Assembly: GCA_032717465.1 (NCBI GenBank)
Contig: CM064670.1
Location: 13,422,431 to 13,486,430, forward strand
Reading direction: 5' to 3'
DNA length: 64,000 nucleotides
Source: Coenobita brevimanus
Lineage: Eukaryota > Arthropoda > Malacostraca > Decapoda > Coenobitidae
The stretch's first letter is position 1. Every line of letters begins with the position of its first letter. Under the pieces are notes generated by a model. That model worked only from the letters and a program-made list of their open reading frames with translations, was not told where the DNA came from and ran no database searches. Below are positions 23,257-33,516 of the stretch, piece by piece. Made by a program: the position numbers and the translations under genes.

Positions 23257-25302
23257 TTCGGCGTCTTCGTGGTGTGATGGATGTCCTTCCTGTCGTCTGG
23301 TACCATTCTTTGAAGGCATGGTTTACAGCCCAGGTCTTCAAAGACTAGTTCCACCGCCACTCCGTCAAGGAGGTCATACATTACCAGATGAAGACACTGG
23401 TAATCCTGCGCGACCAGGTAAAGACCCTCCTTCTCCTTGACAATGCACCTGCCCACCCATGCGACAAGGACTTGGTGGCTGGGAATGGCCAGATTAGGTG
23501 CATGTTTCTGCCATTTAATATGACTGCTCTCATCCAACCAATGGACCAAGGAGTGATTGTGGCAACAAAGCGCCTATACCGAAGGAAGTTCCTGGATGAG
23601 GTGATGGTTGTTCTCGAGGATGAGGACAAGCGCAGGGAGGGACGGGACATGCGAGGCCAGTGGACTTTGGAAAACCTTCGCCGCTACAACATCAAGTCTG
23701 CAATCTACAATCTACAACTGGGCCAGTGCATGGAAGGAAGTCCCTGTCAAGACTCTAGAAAATTGTTGGTCTCGTCTGCTTCTCGGAACGGATGTGGAGT
23801 ACGATTTTCTAGGTTTTGACGTGGATGACTTCCATGCACGTCTACGTACGCGTGGCGACGATGTTGACGTGGAGTGGTTGGATGCGTGAGTGGTTGGATG
23901 ACGACGTGGGCGATCCTGGGTATCAGACATTGTCTGATATCGAGATCGCATCTTCAGTTGCAGGTGTCAGTACCCAGCTTGAAGATTCCAACGAGGACGG
24001 CGATGATGATGCGGACTCCTCTCAGCATGACACTACTCCAGCCATCCCCAAGCTGAGCGCACTCCGGGAACACCTAGAGTTCGTTCTCGACTACCTGGAA
24101 CACCCAGACTGCGACAGGGAGATGGGGCCCTTGGGACTTGTGGAGGAAGTGCGTGCTTTCAGGCAGCGCATCATCAATCGTCAGAATCGTCGTTCCTTGC
24201 GTCAATCAACGATTGACAGTTTTTTCAGGCCCGTGACCCCCGCTGTGCCCAGCCCTGGCTCCACTCCATTGCCTCCCCAAGACAGGCCCTCATGCTCCGA
24301 GCCACAGCCCAGCACATCAGCCACGGTGGAGTCACCGCTCGATGTGAGTTTCCGTCTATCTTCAGAGTCGTCTGCAGTGGGTACGCCATCATCACGACCC
24401 AGCGACACACCCCTAGGTCACCTGCCAGTGATACTCTCGGACTCTGACAGTGATTAAACAGCAAGAGCTTCTCCACTAGACCACACAGGAATTTACAGTG
24501 TTGTGCAGTGAAAAAAAACAGTGTGTTGTGTTAAGGATTTATGGCTGTGAGTGAGAAGACAATTTTTGAACAAAATTTAATGTAAATAGACTTGTTTGTT
24601 TTTGCTTTAGAAAATGGTTAGAAGAGTGGGAAAAGTTAAAGTGCAGAGTGCAACACTTAGTAAGTTACAATGGAACATAAGTTAGACAAGAGTGCGCACT
24701 GTGAAGAGAACGGACTTCTGAGTGCGACTGACTAAGTTCAGTGCAAGACTTCATGAACAGTGTACTGCAAGTGCTTCAGGAAATCCTTCTTACTGTCAGA
24801 GTCTGAGAGGAGGCGGTTATTCATCGAGATGGCCATGGACTTGCTGTAAGTAGGCAGAATATTTCATACTATACTTTTTTCCATACTAAACTTACCTCAA
24901 ACACCTCATTTCACTCTTTAATGTCCTTTATTGGTGTGAATAGGGTGTTAGGAGCTATGCATGTGCAGTAGGAAGGTGTTTTTCTGAGTTAGGCTAGGTT
25001 AGGGTTCATAAGTACCAGTCCAGGAGCCAGGGACTTGTAAGTACCCAGAATGTTGAATATTGTATGAACCTACCTCAAAAACCTCATTTAATGCTTCTTT
25101 TGCATTTATTTCAGTCTTTTATGTGCCTTATTGGTGTGATTTAGGTCTTAAATAGGTGCTATGGATGTCCAGAGAGAGTTGTATAGATGTTTGTATGAGT
25201 TAGGGTCCATAAGTACAAGTCCATAAGCTGGGGCCCAATATCCGGACAGGACCACTATCCGGACCTGCCTATGGCTCTATTATGTCAGATATTGGAGGGA
25301 TT

Positions 25303-25309
<7 letters not shown>
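23257..25309 (+). mobile_element. Tig-C second copy, 3' half
   Basis: It begins in the middle of the transposase gene (CGGCGTCTTCGTGGTGTGATGG region) and runs to the right terminus (CAGATATTGGAGGGATTTAT). The coding remnant keeps LLLDNAPAHP and IQPMDQGVI (second and third Asp), then is disrupted near 23345 (TAG), 23710 and 23880. From 23900 to 24457 it again reads the C-terminal part, including QSTIDSFF at 24203-24226 and the end PVILSDSDSD. Its first ~67 bp are an exact inverted copy of the end of the minus-strand 5' half at 25926-27066. Confidence 0.8.

Positions 25310-25372
<63 letters not shown>
25310..25372. repeat. (TA)n microsatellite
   Basis: A TA array after the Tig-C 3' half, followed by a short GATA run and then (TCCA)n belonging to the next SINE. 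Confidence 0.9.
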
Positions 25373-25374
<2 letters not shown>

Positions 25375-25385
25375 ATAGATAGATA

Positions 25386-25690
25386 GATAGATATATCCAT
25401 CCATCCATCATCCAATTCTATGTCGTCCCATTAGGAGTGTAGGAACCCGAGGCTAGGCAGTTGGTCCTGACATTTAAGACAAGAGTGACTAGCTTCACTC
25501 ATCCCTGAGTGGCACTACGTGAGCAATAAACCCCAACCATCCCTTGGACATACACCTTAACCAGCTCAATCCAATTGGAGCGCCATAATTACCCACTAAA
25601 CCACCAGGTGCCAAAATTTGGTTATATGGTTACCACCCAGTGTAGTAAAGGTTTCGTGGAGTACAGGAAACCATTTAGCTTGTCAATCAT
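25386..25690 (-). mobile_element. tRNA-derived SINE family 3, copy 1
   Basis: Read on the minus strand, the head contains CACCTGGTGGTTTAGTGGGT, a good polymerase III A box (TGGTTTAGTGG), and ~25 bp on GGATTGAGC, a possible B box. The body ends in GACATAGAATTGGATGATGG and a (GGAT)n tail (TCCA on the plus strand at 25395-25408). Copies recur at 55258-55520 and 58682-58779. The strand 25690-25912 beyond the head is purine-rich with no gene that I can see. Confidence 0.55.
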
Positions 25691-25925
25691 GTAGAGTCAC
25701 ATACAGACAGATGGAAGAGGAAAGAATGAAGGATAGAAAGACAGAAGAGGGAGTGTAAAGTCACCCATAGGCAAAAGGACGAGGAAAGAATGAAGGTAAG
25801 AAAGACCGAAGAGGATGGAAGGAAAGATGGATGGAGGAGAGGAAAGGGCAGACGCCCAAGAGAAGCACTACATCGAGTGAGTGGATGGTGAGCGTCCCAA
25901 CCTACCACATTATATATATATACAG

Positions 25926-27066
25926 TAAACCATGCCTTCAAAGAATGGTACCAGACGACAGGAAGGACATCCATCACACCACGAAGACGCCGAGGCTGCT
26001 TTGCACGGCCAACAATAACGGGCTTAAGCCGGTGCATGCCGTTAGCATTGGCACAACACAAAGCAGATATCCGTTGCTTGGAGAGCTTGCGGCCAGGTAC
26101 ACGCTACTCCATCTCCTCGGCTAGAGTGTTCGTTGGCAAAGAGCAATAGAATAAACCAGTTTTGTCAGCATCGTAGATTTGACCAAGAGTGAGGCCCTCC
26201 CTGTCGATCAAGCCCTTCACCTTGTGCCGAAACTCGTCAACTCCATCCTCGTTAGCGTCCAAAGCTTCGCCATGAGCTTTACGGTTGGTAAGGCCATGCC
26301 GTAACTTGAACGCGAAGAGCCAACGCTCGGATGCCTTGAAGTCTAGGGAGTCGTGAAGCCTGGCAAACTTCTCAGCAGCAGCCTTCAGCTCCGTACCACG
26401 TACCATCTCACCAGCAGCACGTCGCTGTCGATACCAAATCAACATGGAGCGGTGGACTTCAGCAAACTTGGGAGTAAACATCACCTTCCTCTTCACGTTG
26501 CGTTTGCTTCTCGACGAGAAGTCAGCTGTGTACTGCATGAGTTTGTCTCGGGATCTCTTGATATCGAACAAAGTAGATCGGGCCAGGTTGAACTCGCGGA
26601 GGATGCGGGAAGAAGACCACCCCGCATCTACTTTCTCCAATATCTCCTGTTTCTTCTCCAGAGTCAACACCACTCTCTTCCTCTTCTCAGGCGGCAGAGC
26701 CATCATCACACACACGAAGGAGAGGCACAAGAGCAGCAGGAGTGCCTGCAGCAGGTAAGGAACCACCACAAAAGCTAGCACGTGGGCAGCCATGACGACG
26801 GCGTGCACTCGCGATGAGAGACAGGCGGAAAGTGGGGAGGATGCAGGGGCGCTCTATCGGACGTCGGAGGAATGACACACCACAACAAAGCTGTCCCGCG
26901 CCCCGCGAGCCAAGTTCAAATTACGAGCGGGAAAAATTCTTTTTTCTTTTTTTTCGAATTTTTTGCGGTTTTCGGACCATTTTGGGAATATTGGATCCCG
27001 GGACGATTATGTCCGGTTAGTGGGGATGTTCAGATATTGGGCGTTCGGATATTAGAGGGATTACTG
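25926..27066 (-). mobile_element. Tig-C second copy, 5' half in inverted orientation
   Basis: The left terminus of Tig-C (CAGTAATCCCTCTAATATCC) lies at 27066 on the minus strand with TA outside. The transposase start follows, with the frame 26793-26104: MAAHVLAFVVVPYLLQALLL, then EKRKRVVLTLEKKQEILEKV. It ends in VWYHSLKAWFT, where TA sequence intervenes at 25926. The first catalytic block reads DADKTGLFYC, so the Glu next to Asp is changed. A frame change occurs near 26105. With the 3' half at 23257-25309 it accounts for one whole element, with a 67-bp overlap. Confidence 0.8.
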
Positions 27067-27075
27067 TATATATAT

Positions 27076-27125
<50 letters not shown>
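27067..27125. repeat. (TA)n microsatellite
   Basis: A TA array between the inverted Tig-C 5' half and a LINE-A fragment. Confidence 0.9.
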
Positions 27126-27129
<4 letters not shown>

Positions 27130-27135
27130 GTACGT

Positions 27136-28133
27136 ATGTGCGAAGGCTGCAGTGCGTGTGGATGGTGAACTAAGTGAATTTTTCTCTTTGAAAGTTGGGT
27201 TGAAACAGGGATGTGTCATGTCTCCATGGTTGTTCAATCTGTACATGGATGGGGTAATAAAAGAGGTACAAGGTAGGGTAGTGGATGTTGGAGTGGCCCT
27301 GGTGAGAGAGGATAGTGTTTGGAAACTCCCTGTACTGTTGTTTGCAGATGATACTGTGTTGTTGAGTGAAGACGAAGGGGAGCTGCAAGGCTTGGTGGAT
27401 GAGTTTGGGAGAGTGTGTAAGAAACAAATCTAAAGGTGAATGTAGGGATGAGTAAAGTGAAGGTCTTTGAGAGAGGTGAAGTCAGTGAATGTACAGTGAG
27501 GTTGGATGGTGAGGAATTGGAAAATGTGAGTACGTTTAAGTACTTGGGTAGTGTGATGAGTAAGGATGGAGGTTTGGAGGGTGAAGTGCTTGAAAGGGGT
27601 ACAGCAGGGAAGAAAGGTTGCTGGTTCTTTGAAAGCAGTGATAAGAAACAGGGAAGTGAGCATGGAAGTGAAAAAGTTACTACATGACAGTACTGTATTG
27701 TGATACCAACTCTAATGTATGAAAGTGAAGCTTGGACTTTGTTGGAAGGACACAAGTCAAGAGTGAGAGCAGTGGAAATGAGTTATTTAAGAGGAGCCTG
27801 TGGAGTCACATGGAGAGACAGGCTGCCGAATGAGGATATAAAGGAGCGTTGTGGTGTGGATGTGGATGTGATAGGAAGCGTTAGGAGGAACACACTGAGG
27901 TGGTTTGGCCATGTGGAGAGGATGGAGGGTGAAAGACTGACAAAGAGAGTGTATGTGAGTGAGCTGGAGGCTGAGGATGAGATGGAGGGATGGGGTGGAG
28001 AGGTATATGAGAGAGGGGGGTTTGAGTTGGGAGCAGGGCAGTGAAATGGCGGGGGACAGGGCGACTTGGAGGCGATTTGTTTGTGGCCACCCCAAACGGG
28101 ATTGAGGCGTCTGGCAATAGATAGATAGACAGA
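27136..28133 (+). mobile_element. LINE-A fragment with intact 3' end
   Basis: It starts mid-RT (AKAAVRVDGELSEFFSLKVG) and includes LKQGCVMSPWLF and LLFADDTVLLSEDE. It has frame changes near 27425, 27600 and 27690, and ends with GATTGAGGCGTCTGGCAAT and a GATA tail (28118-28134). A ~50-bp block is deleted near 27970 (in the GRGRPRMRW region). The 5' break is at a TA array. Confidence 0.8.
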
Positions 28134-28153
28134 TAGATATATATATATATATA

Positions 28154-29583
28154 CAGTACCCTCGCGTCCAACAAGTGTTAGTCCAGCACGATTCACGTCC
28201 AGCACGGAGAGCAGATAATTAGAATTATTTAATACAATTTAATTACTGCAACACGAGTGTGTTAGCATAACACGCACAGAGCTCCGAGAAGTGGGCAAAA
28301 TCCGCAGAGTTCACCTGTAGCACGATCACCCCCAGTCCAACACGGTCATACTGGACATTCCCATGATGATGATAGTCAACGAAACTTCTGATCAAGTAGC
28401 CTTCCCCGCCCGCTATCGTGACGTGATCGTGATGCCGCCCAGTTAAAAACGCTTCTGCAGTCATGTGATGTTTTGTTTAAATGTCTCCCTCCACAGCGCC
28501 ACTCAGTAGCATAATTCGCATTGGAAGGTGCTTTTTTCTTGCCCTTGTTACTGCATTTTACCCTGCTCACGATGCCTATGAAGCCTTCTGAGAACCCCAA
28601 GAAGCGTCGACACCTCTCTCAGGCCACCAAGCTAGAAAGCATCGAGAGGAAGAAGAAAGGGGAGAGGAAAGTTGACATTACCAAGGCCTACGACATGAAT
28701 GAAGCCAACGTGAGGACCATAATAAAAAACCAAGACAAAATCCCGGCAGCCAAAGGCTATCACATGGCACTTCATACCAGGTTTGCCGAGGATACGATGG
28801 TAAATCAGAACGGTAACGTGGTAAAATTGCCGACGATACCACGGGCATTTGGAATTCATCTGGATGGATTCCTGCCGAGGATACGACGGGCAAAACAGTG
28901 TGACCAAAACCCAGGCAACTCGACGGAGAATGTATCATACTACAGCATTGAACATTTAGCCTGACACTGAATACGTATTAATATTTTAGAATAAATATCA
29001 ATCGTTTTGAAACCCTTCTCATCGGTGTGTGTACCAGTTTATAAACAAAGTTGCTTCTTATTCTCTACAGAGTCAGCGACAGCGATCACTTTCCACAGTC
29101 ACGAGACGAGGCTCTGGCAACAGTGTGAGAAGCATGCCCTTTGCCAAGGATTACAGAGTGCCAGGACAGGCAGAAGCAGGACCTTCCATGGCTGTGGACG
29201 AAGATAGTGATTATGAGTGTGATTTCGAAGGATTTATGAGGGAGGTTGAGGAGGAGCAACAGCCATTACCCACTAGTGACACCAGCAGCCATCCTCCGGG
29301 GACCCAGTAGGACTACCTACAGCCTTGGATACCACCTTCCATTCCCAGCAAGCCCACCAACACTATCCTAAAAGGTTAGTTATCATTCATAGCACTATAC
29401 CATTTATTATAATTACAATAGTACCAATATATGTATAGGTATATGGTAGGTATTTAGGGTGACTTTTCCTAAGGTTGCTGACTTAATTCATTTTTCCCCA
29501 TAAGCTCTATTGTTAGTCCAACACGTTTTTGGTCCAACACATGACCCATGCATGACAATATTACCGTGTTGGACGCGAGGGTA

Positions 29584-29586
<3 letters not shown>
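28154..29586 (+). mobile_element. Tigger-like element Tig-D, internally deleted
   Basis: The ends CAGTACCCTCGCGTCCAACA are identical inverted repeats for 20 bp at 28154 and 29586, each flanked by TA in TA arrays. Length is 1433 bp. Two separated pieces of a transposase remain inside, so it is a deletion derivative of a longer element. Confidence 0.8.
28572..29310 (+). pseudogene. Tigger transposase remnants (N- and C-terminal)
   Basis: From 28572 the frame reads MPMKPSENPKKRRHLSQATK, then KAYDMNEANVRTIIKNQDKI, the CENP-B-type helix-turn-helix, and degrades by ~28790. The DDE core is missing. From ~29040 to 29310 another open stretch (RSMPFAKDYRVPGQAEAGPS, then acidic DEDSDYECDFEGFMREVEEE) looks like the acidic C-terminus of the same protein. 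No catalytic Asp blocks are present. Confidence 0.6.

Positions 29587-29622
<36 letters not shown>
29587..29622. repeat. (TA)n microsatellite
   Basis: 36 bp of TA between Tig-D and Tig-E, both of which use it as their TA flank. Confidence 0.9.
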
Positions 29623-29625
<3 letters not shown>

Positions 29626-31066
29626 TAATCCCTCCACTTTCCGATGTAACAGAGCCAAAAGCATGTCCGGAAAGTGGTCCCGTCCAGAAAGTGGGCCCCA
29701 GCATGAAGGACTTGTACTTATGGACCCTAACCTATCCTGACCCAGAAAAACACCTGTACAACTCCCTACTGGACATGCATAGCACCTATTTAAGACCCAA
29801 ATCACACCAATAAGGGACATAAAAGACTGAAATAAATGTAAAAGAACCAAAGAATGAGGTTTTAGAGGTGAGTTTATACAATATTATACATTCTGTGTAC
29901 TTACGACAAGTCCCTGACTCCTGGACTGGTACTTAAGGACCCTAACCAAGCCTAACTTTGAAAGCCACCTAAATAACTCCCAGCCAGACATGTATAGCAC
30001 ATACTTAAACCTATTTAAGACCCTATTCACACCAATATTGGACATAAAGCATGAAATAAATGAAAAAGAACCAAAGAATGAGGAATTAGAAGTGGCTGTA
30101 CCTCAGCCAGGGTACTTACAGCAAGTCTGTGGCTGCCTTCTCTGGCTTTGGCAGTGGTGAAAATGCTCTTGAAGCACATACAGTAATCCAGTGTTGTGCT
30201 GCACTTACAGTAATTCTTTGCACAGTGAGTTATAATTGTTTAACACTGCACATTGTTAATTGCACCACACCTGCTTCAACCGCCAGTTTGCACTCCACAG
30301 TTAATCCATTGCACTCTAAATTCTAATTTCTTAACAATGCACAACACTATAAATTCCCGTGTGGTCTAGTGGCGAGGTATTGCAGTTTATTCACTGTTTA
30401 TTCACAAAAGATGAGCACATGTGGCTTCCATTACGATAAGCATCTGCTCTCGATCAGAGTTAGACTGTGACTGTTGATGATGGGGTAACAGAGTTGCCAG
30501 ATCGCAATGGCCACATTACCAAACTCCTCAATTTTCATTACCAAATTTAACTTTTCATTACCATATTCATAAAGCTAGCATTTATTCTTCACTAATTATA
30601 TATATAGTGGAAATACATGTAATCAGTCTTCTTATAATTAACAGCACGTTGATTATTTTCACGCTATATAGGCTAGCAGATTAATCAGACAGAGCAAACA
30701 ATCCACCATCTCCATCCTGTGTATCCTCACACATGTGAAAAATCCATTTTGTATTGCATTATTCTGATTCATTACCAAATGAATTTTTCATTACCAAATT
30801 GGCTCACATTTGGTAATGAAAAATACCAAATGGCAACCCTGACAGGGGAAGGGAGAGGGTGGAGGAAGGAAGAGGTGAAGGGTCCATGGTGTAACAGCTG
30901 TTCAGGGCCACGAGGCAATTTCAAATTACAGATGGGAAAAAAATTCGGATTTTGGGGGGATTTTTTTCTTTTTTTGGCCATTTTTGGGTTCTGAAGGTCC
31001 AGGCCCACAATGTCCGGTAAGTGGAGTGTCCGGAAAGTGGGCATCCAGAAAGTACAAGGATTACTG
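29623..31066 (-). mobile_element. Tigger-like non-autonomous element Tig-E, Tig-C relative
   Basis: The ends are CAGTAATCCCTCCACTTTCC (left) and CAGTAATCCTTGTACTTTCT (right, read inward), flanked by TA. The interior at 29700-29880 is the reverse complement of the Tig-C 3' untranslated region (for example GGTGCTATGCATGTCC). That at 30880-31000 matches the Tig-C 5' leader in reverse. It is therefore an internal-deletion derivative of a Tig-C-like parent, lying on the minus strand. No transposase coding remains. Confidence 0.7.
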
Positions 31067-31075
31067 TATATATAC

Positions 31076-31127
<52 letters not shown>

Positions 31128-31130
31128 TAT
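31067..31130. repeat. (TA)n microsatellite
   Basis: A TA array with a few interruptions between Tig-E and the 5S-derived SINE. Confidence 0.85.
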
Positions 31131-31134
31131 ATAC

Positions 31135-31387
31135 ATTCATTCATTCATTCATTCATTGCCAGACGCCATGTATCCCAAACGGGGTGGCCAACGGCTTAGA
31201 GTTAATTGTTTTACAGGGAGGGGCACTAATCATCCACCAACCCCACTCGACACATAGGGAGAACGTTATGCCAACAGCATCTGGTGTTCCCAGGCGGTCA
31301 CCCATCCACGTACTAACCAGACCCAACGTTGCTTAACTTCGCTGATCGAACGGGAAGCGGTGTACTCAACGTGGTATGGCCGTTGGC
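31135..31387 (-). mobile_element. 5S-rRNA-derived SINE, full-length copy 3
   Basis: On the minus strand the order is a complete 5S rRNA-like head (31387-31268), a ~95-bp body (from TAACGTTCTCCCTATGTGTC), a 3' block GGCCACCCCGTTTGGGAT then GGCGTCTGGCAAT, and a (TGAA)n tail. The tail is ATTC repeats on the plus strand at 31135-31158. The 5S head supplies an internal polymerase III promoter. The 3' block matches the LINE-A 3' end. This is the layout of a SINE3-type (5S-headed) SINE whose 3' end is borrowed from a LINE. Confidence 0.8.
31268..31387 (-). rRNA. 5S rRNA-like sequence (head of the SINE)
   Basis: The 120-nt stretch starts GCCAACGGCCATACCACGTT and ends near GATGCTGTTGGCAT, so its two ends pair as in 5S helix I. 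Internal promoter boxes are present: AGTTAAGCAACG (box A region) and GGATGGGTGACCGCCTGGGA (box C region). There is no T-run terminator at the 3' end; the sequence runs on into the SINE body. It is therefore read as a SINE head derived from 5S rRNA, not a working 5S gene. Confidence 0.65.
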
Positions 31388-31402
31388 ATATATATATATA
31401 TA

Positions 31403-32225
31403 CAGTAAAATCTCAAATTCTGACAGTTTAGAATTCAATTAATCAAATTTCAATCCATTTTAGAGTGGTCTGCCTACCTTACTTTTTTATGCAAATTCAC
31501 GAATTTCGATGCTCTCAGGGTCAGACTCCAACCAAAACAAGCAAAGATAATATTTTTGATGCGAACCAAATTGCTAGAAGTGAAAGAAAATTATAAGAAA
31601 AAGTATGAACCTAACCTAATATCATATGTAACGTGCTATCAGGGCCAGACTCCAACCAAAACCAGCAAAGATAATATTTTTAATGTGAACCAAAATGCTA
31701 GAAGTGAAGGAAAATTATAAGAAAAAGTATGAGCATAACCATACGTGGACATGCATTTCACTGCGATTTAGTTGTACCGGTATGTATTTTTTTGTATTTT
31801 CGTCACACATTACCTGTTGTACCGGTATGTATTTTCTTTGTATTTTTGTTGCAAATTACCTGTTTCAAAATGGCAAGCAAGAGTGGTTCTTTGAGTAGCA
31901 GTGGTAATGTACGAGAGCAGCCTGGAACCTCTAAATCTTCAAAGGCAAAGGAGAAATGGCAATACAGAAAAGGGCAAAAATATACCAAGTATACACTTGC
32001 TGACAGTATGGCAATACAATGCAGAACTATAATTACTTAACCACAATTATAGTTCATAAAGTTTACAGGAGGTGTGGGTAAAAAATCATGATTATAGGTA
32101 GTTAGGTTCGGAGGCCCAGGACCCAAACTGATTTTTCCCATAAGAAGTTCAGTTTAAATTTCAATGTTTTCAATTTCGATGCAATTTTTTGGTACATATC
32201 CTCACCTAAATTTGAGATTTTACTG
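31403..32225. mobile_element. Tigger-like MITE Tig-F
   Basis: The ends are CAGTAAAATCTCAAATTCTG (left) and CAGTAAAATCTCAAATTTAG (right, read inward), with TA on both sides. Length is 823 bp. The interior has a ~140-bp tandem duplication (about 31490-31620 and 31635-31740, sharing GACTCCAACCAAAAC and AGCAAAGATAATATTTTT). A short open stretch at 31870-32040 (KSSKAKEKWQYRKGQKYTKY) may be a relic of the transposase start, but I cannot confirm that. Confidence 0.7.
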
Positions 32226-32230
32226 TATAT

Positions 32231-32636
32231 AGAGCCTCAGTGGTACAGTGGTAAAGTGTACGTTTTCATACACTGAAGAACGAGGGTTCGTGCCCCACCA
32301 GGGTAATAAACTTTGGGAGTGTTCTTCAGGCCACATACTGTACTGGCGGACACAAGGGGTGCTGTGGTTGAATCGGTGTCGCATACTGTAAAGTATGTTT
32401 GAACCCAGTCGGCTTGCGTGGGCCGATTACACTTGGTTCACAGACTACATACACATCCAAAGCCTTTCCAACACAACAATTACACTTACAAGCATTTCTC
32501 ACCCTACATACAATCTCTACTAGACGGCCTTAGCCACTTGGTAGAGATAAATTGGCTTTATCGTCCCCAATTTGGTCTGGATAGGCCAGTCCTGCAGTGG
32601 ACACTCAAATGGCTGATGAGATGAGATGATATATAT
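32231..32636 (+). mobile_element. tRNA-derived SINE with two tRNA-like units (SINE-t), copy 1
   Basis: The first unit has an A box in CAGTGGTACAGTGGTAAAG and a B box in GGGTTCGTGCCCC. About 80 bp on, a second unit has GTGGTTGAATCGGTGTCGC and GTTTGAACCC. The body (from ACTTGGTTCACAGACTACAT) ends ACTCAAATGGCTGATGAGAT with a short GATGA-type tail next to TA repeats. A 5'-truncated copy on the minus strand at 58190-58425 confirms the body and 3' end. No anticodon stem good enough for a working tRNA is seen. Confidence 0.6.
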
Positions 32637-33516
32637 ATATATATATTAACCCCTAAACCATGGGGTTGTTTTGGCGCTCCTTGCGTGTCCTGCGGGGGTA
32701 TTCGCGCTCTGACAGACTTTGTAAAATTATTTGCCAAAAATCAGTTGTTAGTCCTAGAATATTATAATTACATATGCATATGGCACATACCTTTTGCTTT
32801 CTCCTGGGATGTTTGTTGAGCCTTCATCGAGTACCGTAGGACTTGTGGAGACTTCTGAAGTTGGGTAATGAAGTCTCCACTTTACACTTCCCAACACCAT
32901 GTGATATGATTACCACAGCCTGATATTATCATTAGAAACACTATTCTATTATTTTCAAATAGTTTGGAATCCATACTCCAAAAACAAAAAAAAACACTGT
33001 GAAAGCAATGAAAATTATGAGCACGTACCAGCTTCCCACTAGCGCTCGTTTGCTGCTGGTATTCTGTCATTTATTATTCATCAAAACACTCACACTTTAT
33101 ATTTCTATTACTATATAACACTTACATATATCTGCAGTCTTTATCCATAAGTTTCCTTCAGTAATAGTAGTTTATTGTCACTGTAGGCACTCAATTTCTC
33201 TTTCAGTAAAATATGTAGCATTCACTTTCTCGTCCTGTATACTAGCGTTGAGAGTGAATCTGTCACTTTCGCTTTCAAACTCATAGTATTCATACATACT
33301 AGAGTGAAACTTTAACTTTCATTACTCCTAGTATATATACTCGTATTCTTATATTACTACTCATTTACTTTTCTATTTACATTCTCTATTTTATTTACAT
33401 TATTTGCATTTCTACTTTATTTACACTGTGTTATGAACTTGCAGTAACTTATAAAACTATTTTCCACTGTTCACTTATATTTACATTCACTGCTTTCACT
33501 TGCTGTTTACACATTA

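Noticed and set aside
31268..31387. A working 5S rRNA gene
   Set aside because: No terminator T-run follows, the sequence continues into a shared SINE body and tail, and two other partial copies have the same body.
32236..32310. A genuine tRNA gene
   Set aside because: A and B boxes are present but the anticodon arm and acceptor stem do not form a proper cloverleaf, and it is followed by a repeated SINE body.
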